Assembly (NCBI RefSeq): GCF_033807575.1
Contig: NC_084720.1
Location: 19,351,570 to 19,415,569, forward strand
From: Cydia pomonella
Taxonomy: Eukaryota > Arthropoda > Insecta > Lepidoptera > Tortricidae
Direction of reading: 5' to 3'
Length of the DNA: 64,000 bases
This document shows positions 20,221 to 31,860 of the stretch, piece after piece (the stretch's first letter is position 1; every line of letters starts with the position of its first letter). The notes under the pieces were generated by a model that saw nothing but the letters and a program-made list of their open reading frames with translations, was not told where the DNA came from and searched no databases. A program made the translations under genes and the position numbers.

Positions 20221-22990
20221 ATATAGTCTGTCAAGCAAAGTCTGTCAGTAGCAATGTAAAGCAAACTGAAGTATGGCAACACTCACAGAGCAGTATTGCG
20301 CTAAGAAAAGCAGCAATGTACATCGAACCGAAACATATTTTTTTCCGCTGAGCGCGCTCTTCGTACGTCAACTAAAATTGCCGCTCGCGGTTTATTGAAG
20401 CATTTGGAAATTGTTATTATTATGAGAGGGACATTTTAAACTGGAGTAAAAACGATGTCAATCAATATGATGAACGAGATCAAAAAATACCTATTTGCAA
20501 ACGGACTATGCTGGAGAAAATAATGTTTGAATCAAATCATTGCTTCCGCAGGTAGCTGGATTTTAGTATATTATCAGATTTCTCGGTTGGAATTCAATAT
20601 TAAAGATATATCACGATAAAATGCAATACAAATGCTCCTTTATGCAACCTTCAAAAGCTAATTAGACATATTTAGGTAGGTACAATCGAAAAATATATCA
20701 ATAGATTGAATTAAAATAAAGGTTTGTATGCTTAAAAGGTGGACGCAAAAGGCGAGCGCTCGCATTCTTAACCTTTGGTATGCTTAGGAGCAGATCTGCT
20801 ACATATATATTCAACTTAAACATGAAGATGTCATAGCTAAATAAATGTAAAGGTTAAGGCATTTGCACTTGAGTACTTTTTACCAAACGAGCTGTTAGTA
20901 GGTACCTATACTACTGAATTTAACTAGAATAAAACAATCCATTGTTTTTTTTAGGTAAATATTAAAACCTAGGTAAGTAACCCCTGAGCCATCACTGGCA
21001 GCGGTAGCCCTGGTAGGGTATCACTGTAACTATTCTTGTCACAATTGCAGGGCTTATTAAATATCAAATATCTGGACTATTTACATCATTTTGATATGGT
21101 TTTATTCTGTTTTAGCAAACTTAGAAGACAAATAGGGAGCAAAGAGAACATGAGCACCACGGTAGAAAGCTGTTTTTAACATCAGTTCAGAAACTGAAGA
21201 AGCCCAAAGAAAATAATTATGCCACTTGTTAATTGTAAATTAGAGTATTTCTCTTGAACAATGTCACATTCACATACCAGTGTAATTTTGAAATGATTTT
21301 ACTATATACTTATATAAATATACAGATTAAAAATAAATAAAACACAACTGCAGATATTTTGGTCTTCATTTAATTTCAAGGCAATTAAGATACGGGTCAC
21401 TTTAGCTTACTTACACTTAATTCAGGCCATTCATTGAAAAAATATCATTAAGTTGGTTACCAATGTTACTGGTCCACTCCAACCAAGCATCAGAATACTT
21501 TGTACCTAGTCACTTATTGCATCTTAAGTATAAAACAGATCTGTTTGAAAATTTGTAATTTCAAGTTTAAAGTTTCCATTCCAAGTTTCAAAATTTATTC
21601 TTATAGTAGTAGTTACACATAAAACTTAGTCTAAAGCAATTTGCCTAATTTATAGTACAGAGATATTCCAATATCTCTGAGACCACTCTTACATGCTAGC
21701 TTGGTAAGGTTTTGCTCACACTACTGTTTTTATACAGGCTAAAAATGTTAGATATTTACATGTATCGGCTAGATCATATTTTATATGTAGATATTTAAAA
21801 AAGTCATTTAGATATCAGGAGAATGCTGTTAAGAAATTTTATTAACTTTCACATTAGTCTATTCAAGACTTGTCAGGAACTGACACAATTTCAGGTACTC
21901 AAAATATTAATAAAAGATACCTTGACAATGGAAACTTAACAACTTCCACTCATGTGAGTAATATGGAGTTATATTGTTTCTGGATAAAAGAAGGTATGAT
22001 TTAAATGTTAAAATATTTTTCTAAAATTATGCACACTGAATAAATTATTTTAATTTATTGAACAAACAGGTAAAGCGACTTAAAACTTCTCTTAAATAGG
22101 TACATACCGACTTCGGAAAGTATAAACTAGGATTTTCCATAGGTATACATGTGCAATGGCTGAGTGCATGAAACAAATCAGCCTAAATAATATATTTTCG
22201 TGATGATTAACAAACGGACAACTTTTACAATAATAATCTAAACTATTGTCCCAATTTTTTTAGTTTTTTTAATTAACAAGTTTATTTTTCGTCTTGTTTG
22301 CGTTGTACACGTATGTACGTAAACCCCCGTAGGTAAGTTTTGTATGAAGAGAAACTTTTACGAACGCCTTATATTGGGCGAGTTTTAATCCTGCAACAAA
22401 CATATGGAAGTATTAGGTAGATGTTGCGAAAGAAAGTAGGTATAATCAAGGTTCTTAAACGTCTTAAGATTGTTTAAAAAAGTTACCTTTGAAAATATTT
22501 GAGGACTTCGTCTGTTGATATTGGGAACAATCGAATCAGTTGCGGTTTCGAGGGCACAATTCGTGGTCTTATTGGATATATTTAGGCATACGTTTTATCT
22601 TTATTTAAGCCTTTTAACCCTGAAACAGAAAAAACTGCACATTATCTTAAAAATTCTCCGGGATCTTGCAGTAATTATCATAACCTCAAAATTTTCTAAT
22701 GGTTAAGATCAACGAGCATGATTTTACTTACATTGTAGGCATCTTGACTTTGCTTATGGTCATGCACAATATTATTTAATATATTGATATTTATTTTAAT
22801 GCTGGGAGCAGAAATTTCTCTTGAATTAGCACCGATTCGGAATGTAAACAAACAAGATGGACGATCCACATTCTACAGATAAAACACAGATTACACGCGA
22901 TTTTGGAATTATTCGAACACAGTGTTGCTAGCCCGCGATTTTTTAAATTTGCCGCGTTTTTCTACTGACAAGATTTGCTTGACCAACTAT
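20221..22990. mobile_element. Possible 2.8-kb non-coding DNA transposon
   Basis: The ends look like inverted repeats: atatagtctgtcaagcaaag...tgtcagtag at 20221-20251 against ctactgacaagatttgcttg...accaactat at 22962-22990 (about 29 bp, a few mismatches). The interior of 2.7 kb is AT-rich and has no supported open frame. It could instead be two separate short elements of one family facing each other. Confidence 0.4.
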
Positions 22991-23030
22991 AAATAATCTG
23001 TCACCTGAAATTACCAAAATATTAACTTAG

Positions 23031-23104
<74 letters not shown>

Positions 23105-23245
23105 GCCATGCCGGGACGGTAGGACAGTGCAAAATTATGTACCTTTTTATAAGTATAACGAGCGAGCTCATCGCCAACAAACTGTCTCGCAGTCTGGCGA
23201 ATATTTTGTTTTGTGGTACACATATTTTATATTTTAATGTTATAA

Positions 23246-23275
<30 letters not shown>
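23031..23275 (+). repeat. Poly(A) run and a short segment ending in a second poly(A)
   Basis: About 70 A residues (23033-23100) are followed by a 150-bp unique segment that ends ttataataaat and a second A run (about 23249-23274). An AATAAA signal directly before A residues looks like a retroposed transcript end. No parent recognised. Confidence 0.5.
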
Positions 23276-23277
<2 letters not shown>

Positions 23278-23279
23278 TA

Positions 23280-23309
23280 CTGGGCCTTAATGGTGACATT
23301 AAGGCCCAG
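23280..23309. repeat. Perfect 13-bp hairpin
   Basis: ctgggccttaatg, loop gtga, cattaaggcccag. It directly follows the second poly(A) run. Role unknown; it may be the terminal part of a larger repeat. Confidence 0.7.
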
Positions 23310-24190
23310 GAAAATATCCCCTTATTTACTACAAATTGCTATTCGAACTGCGTAAAGGTTTAAATTAATAATTAATAAAGAGTCTTCTCACACCTCACTC
23401 AAAGTACTGGTAGATATTTTCGTTGTACGCCATTCCTATTCCATCCTGAATAGCTCCTCTTTTACTAGAACTCCTTATAAAAACGTTCGTCGTTCGTAGG
23501 ACTCGTTTTACGTCTTTGAAGTGGTATTGACATTCCGTCGACCAAGTTTTGATGCAATTCAAATGCGACTATTGCCAATAATGGTACTTGAGTCAAATTT
23601 TTTTCGTTGTCTTATTTCTGACCACTCTGTCACGCTTGTATTTTTGTCTTTAATCAAATAATTAAAAAAACGTCGAGTGCTACGGCATGTCTTTCTAGCT
23701 GTAGATTATAATTAACGTGAGAAAAATTAAAAACTAAATTTTACCCCATACAAAAAACTCTACGGTGTCAAAAATTTTTGGGGACAAAAAACAAGACAAC
23801 GGAAAGGATTTTGACACACTTATGTGTTTTTTGACACGTATGTCAAATATACGTGAGTTCACGTATAGAGGTTGATTCTAAGTCAACAGTTTGCTATGGT
23901 TTTGGTCTGGTTTTGACAACCTTGACAATCATGTTGGTGATTTTCGCGTATCTCAAGCACAATTTTCACTTCATTTCGAATGCAGACAAAACCTTAACTT
24001 ATTGTTAAATTTCAATCAGGCTCGCTATATACTTATACGTACGAGCGAGATGTACAAGCGAGATGTTTCAAAGCTTTCATGAGCCATGTTTTAAATTAAT
24101 TTAATTATAGAATAAAAGTTATTATGACAAGCGAGATATAACTGTCAATTCGTAAATTCAAAATATTCGAATCAGCCTCGTGGATTACAT
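23310..24190. other. Intergenic, nothing recognised
   Basis: No supported gene or known element. Short frames here show no domain. Confidence 0.4.
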
Positions 24191-24520
24191 CAATCACATA
24201 CTCGTCACAACTTACAAAGCAAGTTGGCAACATGGCGGCCGCCGTCGGTCGCGAGGCAAATTGCCGTAACTCGAAGTTTAAGGTAGTTACGACTGCCTCC
24301 TGTATTGGTTATGTTACAATACGCAGGGAACAGAAGAGATAGCTCTTGATGAGCATCGATAAACCAATCACATACTCGTCACAAGGCAAGTTGGCATGTT
24401 GGCAACATGGCCGCCGTCGGTGGCAAAGAAACTTGCCGGAACCCGGAGTTGGAGGTAGTTTTACAACTGTAGTGGTCATGTTGACAATACGCACGGAACA
24501 GAAGAGTTCAGTAATAAGGT
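24191..24520. repeat. Two-copy tandem repeat, about 174-bp unit
   Basis: Both units begin caatcacatactcgtcacaa (24191 and 24365) and share caagttggcaacatgg, gccgtcggt, gaggtagtt-like and acaatacgcagggaacagaa pieces. Indels are present, so the duplication is not recent. No coding. Confidence 0.75.
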
Positions 24521-24589
24521 GTAAGTAATAAAAATTGTATTAGCGGACATCCTGAGACAGGTCACAGCATTTCCGCTAACCTAATGCAA

Positions 24590-25018
24590 GTTTCTAGGCA
24601 TTGTGGAATGTTAGCAGAGACATGGACGCTCAACAAGAAGGCTGTGCATTGAATCCGTGTAGCACAAAGAACCATGGAGCACGCCATGCTCGGTATCAAG
24701 CTTCAAGTTCGAGTAAGGAATATCGAGATCCGTCGCCGCGACAAGGTGCTAGACGTTGGGTTGCGTCATTACCAAACTAAAATGGAGTCGGGTGTGACAT
24801 GTTGCTAGGCAGAGTGATGGTAGGTGGACTAAAATGTTTTAAGTATGTAGTTTTAAGTTTTAGTTTTTAAGTTTGGGTGCCCTGAAAACCAGTGCCGCGT
24901 CTAAAAGACACGGCTTATGCTGAGCGGCATCCTATTTGGTGTACCTACGTATAATTATTTACTTTGTTGTTTTTGTTTGATTTTATGCCAAATAAATATT
25001 TTCTATTTCTATTTCTAA
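24590..25018 (+). mobile_element. LINE fragment with C-terminal coding piece and 3' tail
   Basis: The + strand frame reads ETWTLNKKAVH, a stop, then IRVAQRTMEHAMLGIKLQ and RNIEIRRRDKVLDVG, a pattern widespread in lepidopteran LINE proteins (ETW..., RAMERAMLG, RN.EIRRRTKV). A 3' UTR-like block (gccgcgtctaaaagacacgg, gagcggcatcctatttgg) follows and ends aaataaatattttctatttc with a (tttcta)n tail. Dead copy. Confidence 0.78.
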
Positions 25019-25384
25019 ATGTTAAGAGGCTGTCAACACCCAATGTCCTTGAAATTGATGTTACTTAAACAGTTTTTTAAGAAAGACTATTTGTTTTAGT
25101 CAAGTAAGAAAAATATATGTTTATATTAATTATATTTCAAAGACCGTGGTTGTACTCGATACATGATTGAAAGAAGTCGGCTCGATAGAAAATAATTGCA
25201 AAGATTGGTTTTAAAATCACAATTAAACGGTTCTGTCTTTATTGTTTTGACTTGTGGGTCTGCAATTAAAATCACAATTTCAAAACATTTATATCTAAAC
25301 CGTGGTTGAGTAAAATATTACACCAATAATCCACTTTTTTTTATTTAAATATTTTTCTTATTATTCCCTTGCCCAGGCCCAGTA

Positions 25385-25630
25385 ACATGCGACAGTGCTA
25401 TCTCATTTACTCCGATAGAAATAGACATTGTGCGCGCCTTAGGTATTGACAGCCTCTTAACGGAGTGGTGGCCGCTTTCGGATGAAAGAACCCCCTGGCA
25501 TCCGTTGGCTCGTTGGGTGGACGACATTCGGAAGATGGCGGGTCACTTCTGGATGAGATTAGCTCAGGACCGGGACAAGTGGCGTACTGGAAGAGAGTCT
25601 AATGTTCAGCAGTGGATGATAAAGGGCTGA
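25385..25630 (+). mobile_element. LINE fragment, extreme C-terminus
   Basis: Encodes RWVDDIRKMAGHFWMRLAQD and then VQQWMIKG before a stop, the closing motif of the same LINE class (RW.DD..K.AG..WM..AQDR...W...VQQW). 5'-truncated. The rest of the frame upstream is not alignable by eye. Confidence 0.75.
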
Positions 25631-26142
25631 TATGATGATGAATAAAAGTTGTGCTTCTGCTCGTATAGAACTGTCGGCTAAGATACGTATAACCGCACTT
25701 ACCTGACGACTATGGGACTGAATAATGGCACTAACTTCGTCGCGCCAACTACTCTTTTTGTAATATGATAAAAAGCAAGACATTAATGTAACAGTTGTAA
25801 TATTCGCTGTTGCAAAAATACTCAGTAAAAGATTTCAACTCAAAAAGCAAGACATTTTCAAAAAAATCTACAGTTCCAAGCTTTACTTAAAAATATAATC
25901 TTTTAAATCTTTATCAATTTCTTATGTTATGATATGTACTAAATGAAACTTGACAAATTGTTTTAAATTGCTAAATAAAAGTAATTGACCATTAATCTTA
26001 CTCCCATGATAGGTAACCCGGCTTCAAGAGGCAAGTGGACTGCATACAAACGTACTCGACTGTTTCCTCCGTGGTTTCTGGCCCATGAGCAATGATTTTT
26101 TGAACACAGATTAATATTATCAATATCTGTGTCGGACTGTTT
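25631..26142. other. Intergenic, nothing recognised
   Basis: AT-rich. No gene or repeat identified. Confidence 0.4.
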
Positions 26143-26290
26143 AGTTTTTTGATAAATAATAATAATAATAACTCAGCCTATATACGTCCCACTGCTGGGC
26201 ACAGGCCTCCTCTCATGCGCGAGAGGGCTGGGGCTATAGTCCCCACGCTAGCCCAATGCGGATTGGTATTGATATTTTTGTTTATTTATA
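26143..26290. repeat. Dispersed lepidopteran repeat with (ata)n
   Basis: ataataataataactcagcc then tatacgtcccactgctgggc, acaggcctcctctcatgcgc and cccacgctagcccaatgcgg. I know this block as highly repeated in Lepidoptera. The parent element is uncertain. Confidence 0.55.
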
Positions 26291-26956
26291 CGCCTACATA
26301 CATAATAATAAACATACATACATTGCCCAAAACGGCACAATTGACTAGGCCGCAAAGACAAGCGTGATATTCAAAACTGACAACAATTAGCCAAAAAAGC
26401 AAAACAGAGTAACACAGATAATTTCATTATCATTTAGATTTCAAAATTTCGTTATGTTTGGTTAAGTTTTGGAGGAGGAAACAGTCGAGTACGAAACCTC
26501 GAATTTGCAGACTTTTACCTTTTATGCAGGATTTTTCACCTAAGCTGCAGTTGTCCTCATCGTACTACTCGTAGTTTTAGGAGCCGCTCTCATTAACGCG
26601 ACGAATATTTTATCTCTTGTACTCCTAAGTAATTTTCGAGGGCACCCACCGCCCTCTTATAGGTACATAGGCATTGGTAAATAATGAAGAGATCACCTTA
26701 CCTTATCTCGAATTTTTATCAAGTCTAAATGTTTAAACAACACACTTAAATCACTAAAAAAAATAGCAAAAGCACATTCAGCCAATGAGAGTGCAAACAA
26801 ACGCAGCGAGGACAATTCATTTATTTAGAGCAATTAAGTTGGCGGCTGTAATAAAGAAAAATACCCGTCGCTAATTGTTATAAAGTGGTCGAACATGGAA
26901 ATGCGCCCGTCTTGGTAGAGTTCCGCACTTTTGTTGCAATCTAGCGTAGATTCGTA
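26291..26956. other. Intergenic, nothing recognised
   Basis: AT-rich DNA downstream (3') of the LINE. No gene seen. Confidence 0.4.
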
Positions 26957-27306
26957 TAAATATCAAAATCAAAAAATCAAAATATTCTTTATTCAAATAG
27001 GCCTAGCAACAAGCACTTTTAAATCGTCAAATTTTACAAATATCATCTTAATCTAAATATCAGAGCAATTTATTGATGCAGTTATTATTGTTCTAAAAAA
27101 AACATTGAACTATTATAGATATGGTAAACTTAATAATAAGAATTTCATAAAAAGATCGTCATACATCAAAATTGTATAAAAATACTAGTCTAGAACCTTT
27201 CTAGAATAAAATCTAAATGTCAAAAAATACGGTATATATATACATTGAATTATCAATTTCATCATTAATAACATAACAATAAATAATTCATTCTTTACAA
27301 TCACAC

Positions 27307-30138
27307 TTAATCCCACGGTGTTTCATCATTCATGTAGTCTTGTGTGCTATAATAGGCTTTAGAGATAAGCTTACGTTTTACATAATTTTTAAATTTACTA
27401 ACAGACAATTCAGTTATAATATTAGGAAGTTTATTGTAAAATCTTACACAATTACCCATGAATGATTTCTTAATTTTATGGAGCCTAGTGAAGGGCACTG
27501 CGAGCTTATGCTTATTTCTAGTATTAATATTATGTATTTCACAGTTTTTCTTAAAACTGGCAATGTTTTTATGTACATACAGAATATTCTCATAAATATA
27601 TTGACAGTGTACTGTCATTATGTTAATGTCCTTAAACTTATCTCTAAGTGTGTCTCTATGGTACATTTTATATATTGCACGAATAGCCCTCTTCTGCAGA
27701 ACAAAAATGGTATTTATCTCTGAAGCACTACCCCATAGTAAAATACCATATGACATAATGCTATGAAAGTAACTAAAGTAAACTAATCGAGCTGTTTTCA
27801 CGTCTGTTAACTGACGGATCTTGCTCACTGCAAAAGCTGCAGAACTCAGTCTATTCGAGAGATTAGCAATATGGGGACCCCATTGTAGTTTAGAATCTAA
27901 AGTTATACCAAGAAAAACTGTGCTATCTACTAGTTCCAATTCCTCATCCTTGACAATGACACCTGTTTGCTCATTCCTTATGTGACTTGTAACAAACTTA
28001 ATGCACTTAGTCTTTTTCTCATTTAACAATAAATTATTAACATTAAACCAATTTACTACTTTAGAAATAGCATTGTTTACATCACTGCAAGCTTGTTGCT
28101 GTCGTTTGACTTTGAAAATAAGTGAAGTATCGTCTGCAAACAATACTATGTCATGGTGGGTCTTTACTAGGTAAGGCAGGTCATTAATGTAGATAAGGAA
28201 CAGGAACGGCCCCAATATTGATCCCTGCGGTACACCCATAGAGACCAATGACCCCGGTGATCGCTGTCCACTCACATCAACCCTTTGTATTCTACCGTGT
28301 AAGTAAGACTTTATTAAATTCAGTGCCGAGCCTCTTACTCCATAATAGTGCAGTTTCCTGATCAATGTTTCATGACAGACGCAATCGAAGGCCTTAGATA
28401 AGTCACAGAAGATACCTAAAGCATCCTGTGACTCCTCCCAGGCATCGAAGATCTGTTTAATTAGCTCAACACCAGCGTCGGTTGTTGAGCGACCCCGTGT
28501 AAAACCAAATTGTTTGTTGTGCATTAGATTATTAATGTTAAAATGTTTCAATAACTGACTCAAAACTATTTTTTCAAAAATTTTGCTGAATGTTGGTAAC
28601 ACTGATATCGGTCTAAAGTTAGTGGGGTCGGATGTGCTACCTGATTTAAATAAAGGAGTGACTTTACTATGTTTCATTAGATCAGGAAACTCACCGCAGT
28701 CAACACTGTTATTAAATATAACTACCAGGTCAGGCGCTACAACTTCTATTAAGGATTTGACAGTATGAACGGAGACTCCCCAAAGGTCACTAGTTTTTTT
28801 TACATTAATTGATTTAAACGCCTTTAATATATCTGAGGCACTCACATGTTCAAAATTAAGGTTTCTAGTACATTCTGGGACATTCTCTTCTAACAGTGTA
28901 ACGGCAGACGAGGGTGATGAATTTAAGTTCTTAGTTGTGGAAGCTGGTACCTCGGTGAAGAATTTTTCAAATTCTGTTGCTACATCTAAACTGGAATCTA
29001 CGATTTTGTCATCAATTTTTAGTTTAAGATCTTTCATCCTTTGCTTTGATCTACCAGTCTCCACATTAATTACTTTCCACGTTGTTTTAATTATATCAGA
29101 GCTAGTTTTTATTGTTTGACTTATATAATTACGCTTAGCGATATGGCAATCTATTTTAAACTTCTTCGAATATTGTTTAACATATTCCTTAAATTCATCA
29201 CTCGTATTGAACCGCCGTTCCTCATACAAGGCATACAATGCACGTCTTCGTTGATGTAACTCTGCAGTAGCCCACTCACTAAAAACTGATGCATCACTAA
29301 CCATGACCGATTTTGTAGTAAATATCGCATTATAATTTTCCATAAAAGTGTGAAAGAATGAATTATACATATCATTAGGACTCATGTTGGAAGACAGAAA
29401 GGGTAGCGCCTGAATTAAACTTTGTTTCATTCGTTCCACGCGGTCAGAGGTTACTGGTACAAAAGTTATTTGTTTTCGCAAGGTATTTTTCCTTACAGCC
29501 TCAAACACCATTAATTGGCCTAAGTGGTCTGATTCTAACTTGCTGATTACATTTTTAGCGGTAGGAAAAATATCAGTGAAAATATTATCTATACAGGTGG
29601 CACTAGTGGCAGTCACTCTAGTAGGCTCCATAAACATGTGGTTGAGATTACATGATTTGAAAAGATTCAACAATCTACAACTTACTGTTGAATTTTCCAA
29701 AATATTTACATTATAGTCGCCGCATATAAGTAATTTCTTACTAGAAGGTGATATTTTAAGTAGGACGGATTCCATTATGCTTTCAAATATTTCAAAATTA
29801 CTTAAAGGCGGCCTATACGCACAGACAACAATAAATTGCTCCAATTCTACTGCACTTAGTTCTATAGTCCGCTCAACAGACATGGATACAATGTCCTTAC
29901 GTTCCTTAAATTTTAACTGACTATTTAATATAATTAATGACCCACCATGTATGGAACTAAGTCTGGTGAACGAACTGCCCACCTGGTGATTATTAAATTG
30001 AGGCATTAATTCATTATTATTCAACCAATGTTCAGTAATACATAAAATATCAATATTATAATCATTCAAAAAAAGTTCAATCTGTAAATCTTTTCCTCTA
30101 ATACATTGAATGTTTTGATGCACCAGGTGGATGTACAT
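27307..30138 (-). CDS. LINE ORF2: endonuclease-reverse transcriptase, 943 aa
   Basis: Enzyme of target-primed reverse transcription. ATG at 30136-30138. The N-terminal APE-type endonuclease has the expected series: TEHWL near residue 37, YRPP near 108, GDYN near 140, IDNIF, and SDHLG near 205. The RT follows: FKSGSTSDPTNFRPISVLP, the LSKAFDC block near 580, GVPQGSILGPFLFL near 636 and the active site FADDTSL near 665. A C-terminal region ends ...YMNDETPWD. Length matches CR1/jockey-clade ORF2 proteins (about 900-1000 aa). No internal stop or frameshift. Clade placement needs a tree. Confidence 0.93.
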   Translation of the reverse strand: MYIHLVHQNIQCIRGKDLQIELFLNDYNIDILCITEHWLNNNELMPQFNNHQVGSSFTRLSSIHGGSLIILNSQLKFKERKDIVSMSVERTIELSAVELEQFIVVCAYRPPLSNFEIFESIMESVLLKISPSSKKLLICGDYNVNILENSTVSCRLLNLFKSCNLNHMFMEPTRVTATSATCIDNIFTDIFPTAKNVISKLESDHLGQLMVFEAVRKNTLRKQITFVPVTSDRVERMKQSLIQALPFLSSNMSPNDMYNSFFHTFMENYNAIFTTKSVMVSDASVFSEWATAELHQRRRALYALYEERRFNTSDEFKEYVKQYSKKFKIDCHIAKRNYISQTIKTSSDIIKTTWKVINVETGRSKQRMKDLKLKIDDKIVDSSLDVATEFEKFFTEVPASTTKNLNSSPSSAVTLLEENVPECTRNLNFEHVSASDILKAFKSINVKKTSDLWGVSVHTVKSLIEVVAPDLVVIFNNSVDCGEFPDLMKHSKVTPLFKSGSTSDPTNFRPISVLPTFSKIFEKIVLSQLLKHFNINNLMHNKQFGFTRGRSTTDAGVELIKQIFDAWEESQDALGIFCDLSKAFDCVCHETLIRKLHYYGVRGSALNLIKSYLHGRIQRVDVSGQRSPGSLVSMGVPQGSILGPFLFLIYINDLPYLVKTHHDIVLFADDTSLIFKVKRQQQACSDVNNAISKVVNWFNVNNLLLNEKKTKCIKFVTSHIRNEQTGVIVKDEELELVDSTVFLGITLDSKLQWGPHIANLSNRLSSAAFAVSKIRQLTDVKTARLVYFSYFHSIMSYGILLWGSASEINTIFVLQKRAIRAIYKMYHRDTLRDKFKDINIMTVHCQYIYENILYVHKNIASFKKNCEIHNINTRNKHKLAVPFTRLHKIKKSFMGNCVRFYNKLPNIITELSVSKFKNYVKRKLISKAYYSTQDYMNDETPWD

Positions 30139-30212
30139 TCCATGTTTGCAGTATTTTTCATCAGATTTACTAAAAGCTAAATTGCCAGAGACAGATTCTT
30201 TTGTCTTAAGAG

Positions 30213-31793
30213 CTAATTTAAATTATTGGTTATGACTGGAACCAAAACCAAGTTCATACCGGTCTGCTCAATAGAAGCAGGATAAACTGCCAAATTTTTG
30301 GCAGAAATGTCAAACAAATATGATAGCGACAAAGCTATTTGTCTTTTATAATAATTTGAAAGGTATAACTTACCTTTAGTCCAAAAAACCATAGGCATAT
30401 GGTATTTGCTACCAAATTTGTTAGTGTCAATTATACTAAACTTATCACTATATGTACAAAGATTATATAAAAATATATTTAACTTACACCTAGTGTTATT
30501 TTCTGCCTCTGACATTTGATCACAATAGGGGAATGTGAAAATAATAATTTCATTCACTATAAGTGTCTTTAATTTTTCAAAGAATTTTATTAAATTATTT
30601 TTATTCACATTACCCCTATTCCCCATAAGAATAAGCAGTGTTGTCTTTGAATTAATAGTACTATCATTTAAAATTCGTTTTGAGAGATTTTCAAGGCTAC
30701 TATGAGGCAGACAATTGTTGATTGTACTAAGTCCCTTTAAGTAATAGTTTAAAAATGTGCTCATATTGCTTCCAATTTCATCACAGTACATAATGACATT
30801 AGGTTCAGGTGTGCTTTGTTGTGTAGTGTGGAAGGAGCTATTATCATTTTGTTGTGATGGAGTCAAACTGTCACACAGGTTCGGCTCGAGTGCTCCACTC
30901 GACGAATGACCATTCATTTGCATACAAGCACATGACTGGCCATTGGTCAGAGACTCAACCCGCTCTGAATTTTGCCTAATTTGGGATATTAAATCATCCA
31001 TGGCTAAAGAATATTCATTGATAACTTTTTTTGAACTCTCATTTATTGCATCTAAGGATTTAATTGAATCCTCCAAACTCTGAACTTTTAATTTTAATGT
31101 CTGTGTGTCAGTTTCATATTGTAATTTACTATGTTCTAACTGAGCAGAGTATAAATCTAACTTATCCACTAAGCTTACATTAACTTTACAAAATCTCAAT
31201 TTTTTAAAAAACAATTTATTTATTTTTGACAACTTTTGTTTTTTTTTAATAAGTCTATTTAATTTAATATATTTCTTTAGTTTGTTTCCGCTGCAACTTA
31301 CTAACCTTGGTGTGGTGGTATCATTGGCTAAATCTGTAGTGGCCACAGGGTTTTCAATTGGTGCGGTAACCAACTGAGAGTCGGGCCGAACCAGTTCTTC
31401 GAATAAGGTCTGAGTGTGTGCTGCTGCTACATTGTTTTGGGCCTCCTGTAGCTCGTAGATTTGTTCGTGGGCGTCGTGCAGTGCTCTCTCCAATGAGTTG
31501 ATGTCCTTCAGGGCCTGCTCATAGGCAGCACTACACTCAGTGAACCTGTCAACCGTCTCCTGAAGCTGGGCCCGCTCTGAATTTACATTATTATAGTCAG
31601 TTTCTAAAGAACACAGTTGCTTTTTCAGCTTATCATTGCTATTAAGTACTAATAATAGTTCCTTCTCACTGTCTTCTCTTTCACTAAGCAATTGAGCACA
31701 AGATTCCTTGGATTTTTTCAATTCCAGCAAGGTAAGTTGGAGTTTATCAGTCTCCTGCTGGCGAGCCGCTGCGGCTGCTCTGCGGGTTAGCAT
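30213..31793 (-). CDS. LINE ORF1: coiled-coil protein with possible esterase-like domain, 526 aa
   Basis: RNA-binding/chaperone-type ORF1 product. I chose ATG at 31791-31793 (MLTRRAAAAARQQETDKLQL); the frame is open about 60 bp further but without ATG. Long heptad-rich segments (about residues 15-130 and 200-290; LTLLELKKSKESC, KVQSLEDSIKSL) suggest coiled coils. From about residue 330, MYCDEIGSN, LLILMGNRGNVNKNN and the following alpha/beta pattern resemble the SGNH-esterase-like domain known in CR1-type ORF1 proteins, but the usual GDS serine motif is not clear. No CCHC knuckle seen. Confidence 0.8.
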   Translation of the reverse strand: MLTRRAAAAARQQETDKLQLTLLELKKSKESCAQLLSEREDSEKELLLVLNSNDKLKKQLCSLETDYNNVNSERAQLQETVDRFTECSAAYEQALKDINSLERALHDAHEQIYELQEAQNNVAAAHTQTLFEELVRPDSQLVTAPIENPVATTDLANDTTTPRLVSCSGNKLKKYIKLNRLIKKKQKLSKINKLFFKKLRFCKVNVSLVDKLDLYSAQLEHSKLQYETDTQTLKLKVQSLEDSIKSLDAINESSKKVINEYSLAMDDLISQIRQNSERVESLTNGQSCACMQMNGHSSSGALEPNLCDSLTPSQQNDNSSFHTTQQSTPEPNVIMYCDEIGSNMSTFLNYYLKGLSTINNCLPHSSLENLSKRILNDSTINSKTTLLILMGNRGNVNKNNLIKFFEKLKTLIVNEIIIFTFPYCDQMSEAENNTRCKLNIFLYNLCTYSDKFSIIDTNKFGSKYHMPMVFWTKGKLYLSNYYKRQIALSLSYLFDISAKNLAVYPASIEQTGMNLVLVPVITNNLN

Positions 31794-31860
31794 TGTAGAT
31801 GTTTTTTTTATTATTATATTAAACCCAAAAAAAACAAGGATTCGCTTACTCAAGCCAAGT

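Larger units (their letters stand above)
26957..31860 (-). mobile_element. CR1/jockey-type LINE with two open reading frames
   Basis: The 3' end (low coordinates) reads on the - strand as gcttgttgctaggcctattt, gaataaagaat and a repeated ttttgatttt tail, a 3' end widespread in Lepidoptera. ORF2 (27307-30138) and ORF1 (30213-31793) are both uninterrupted and separated by 74 bp. About 330 bp of 3' UTR follow ORF2. The 5' boundary is not visible; the value given is near the upstream limit of the ORF1 frame. The element lies between the two esterase genes, opposite to them. Intact frames make it a candidate for a still-active copy. Confidence 0.88.

Noticed and set aside
23032..23223. Minus-strand frame with a run of phenylalanines
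   Set aside because: Produced by the poly(A) run.
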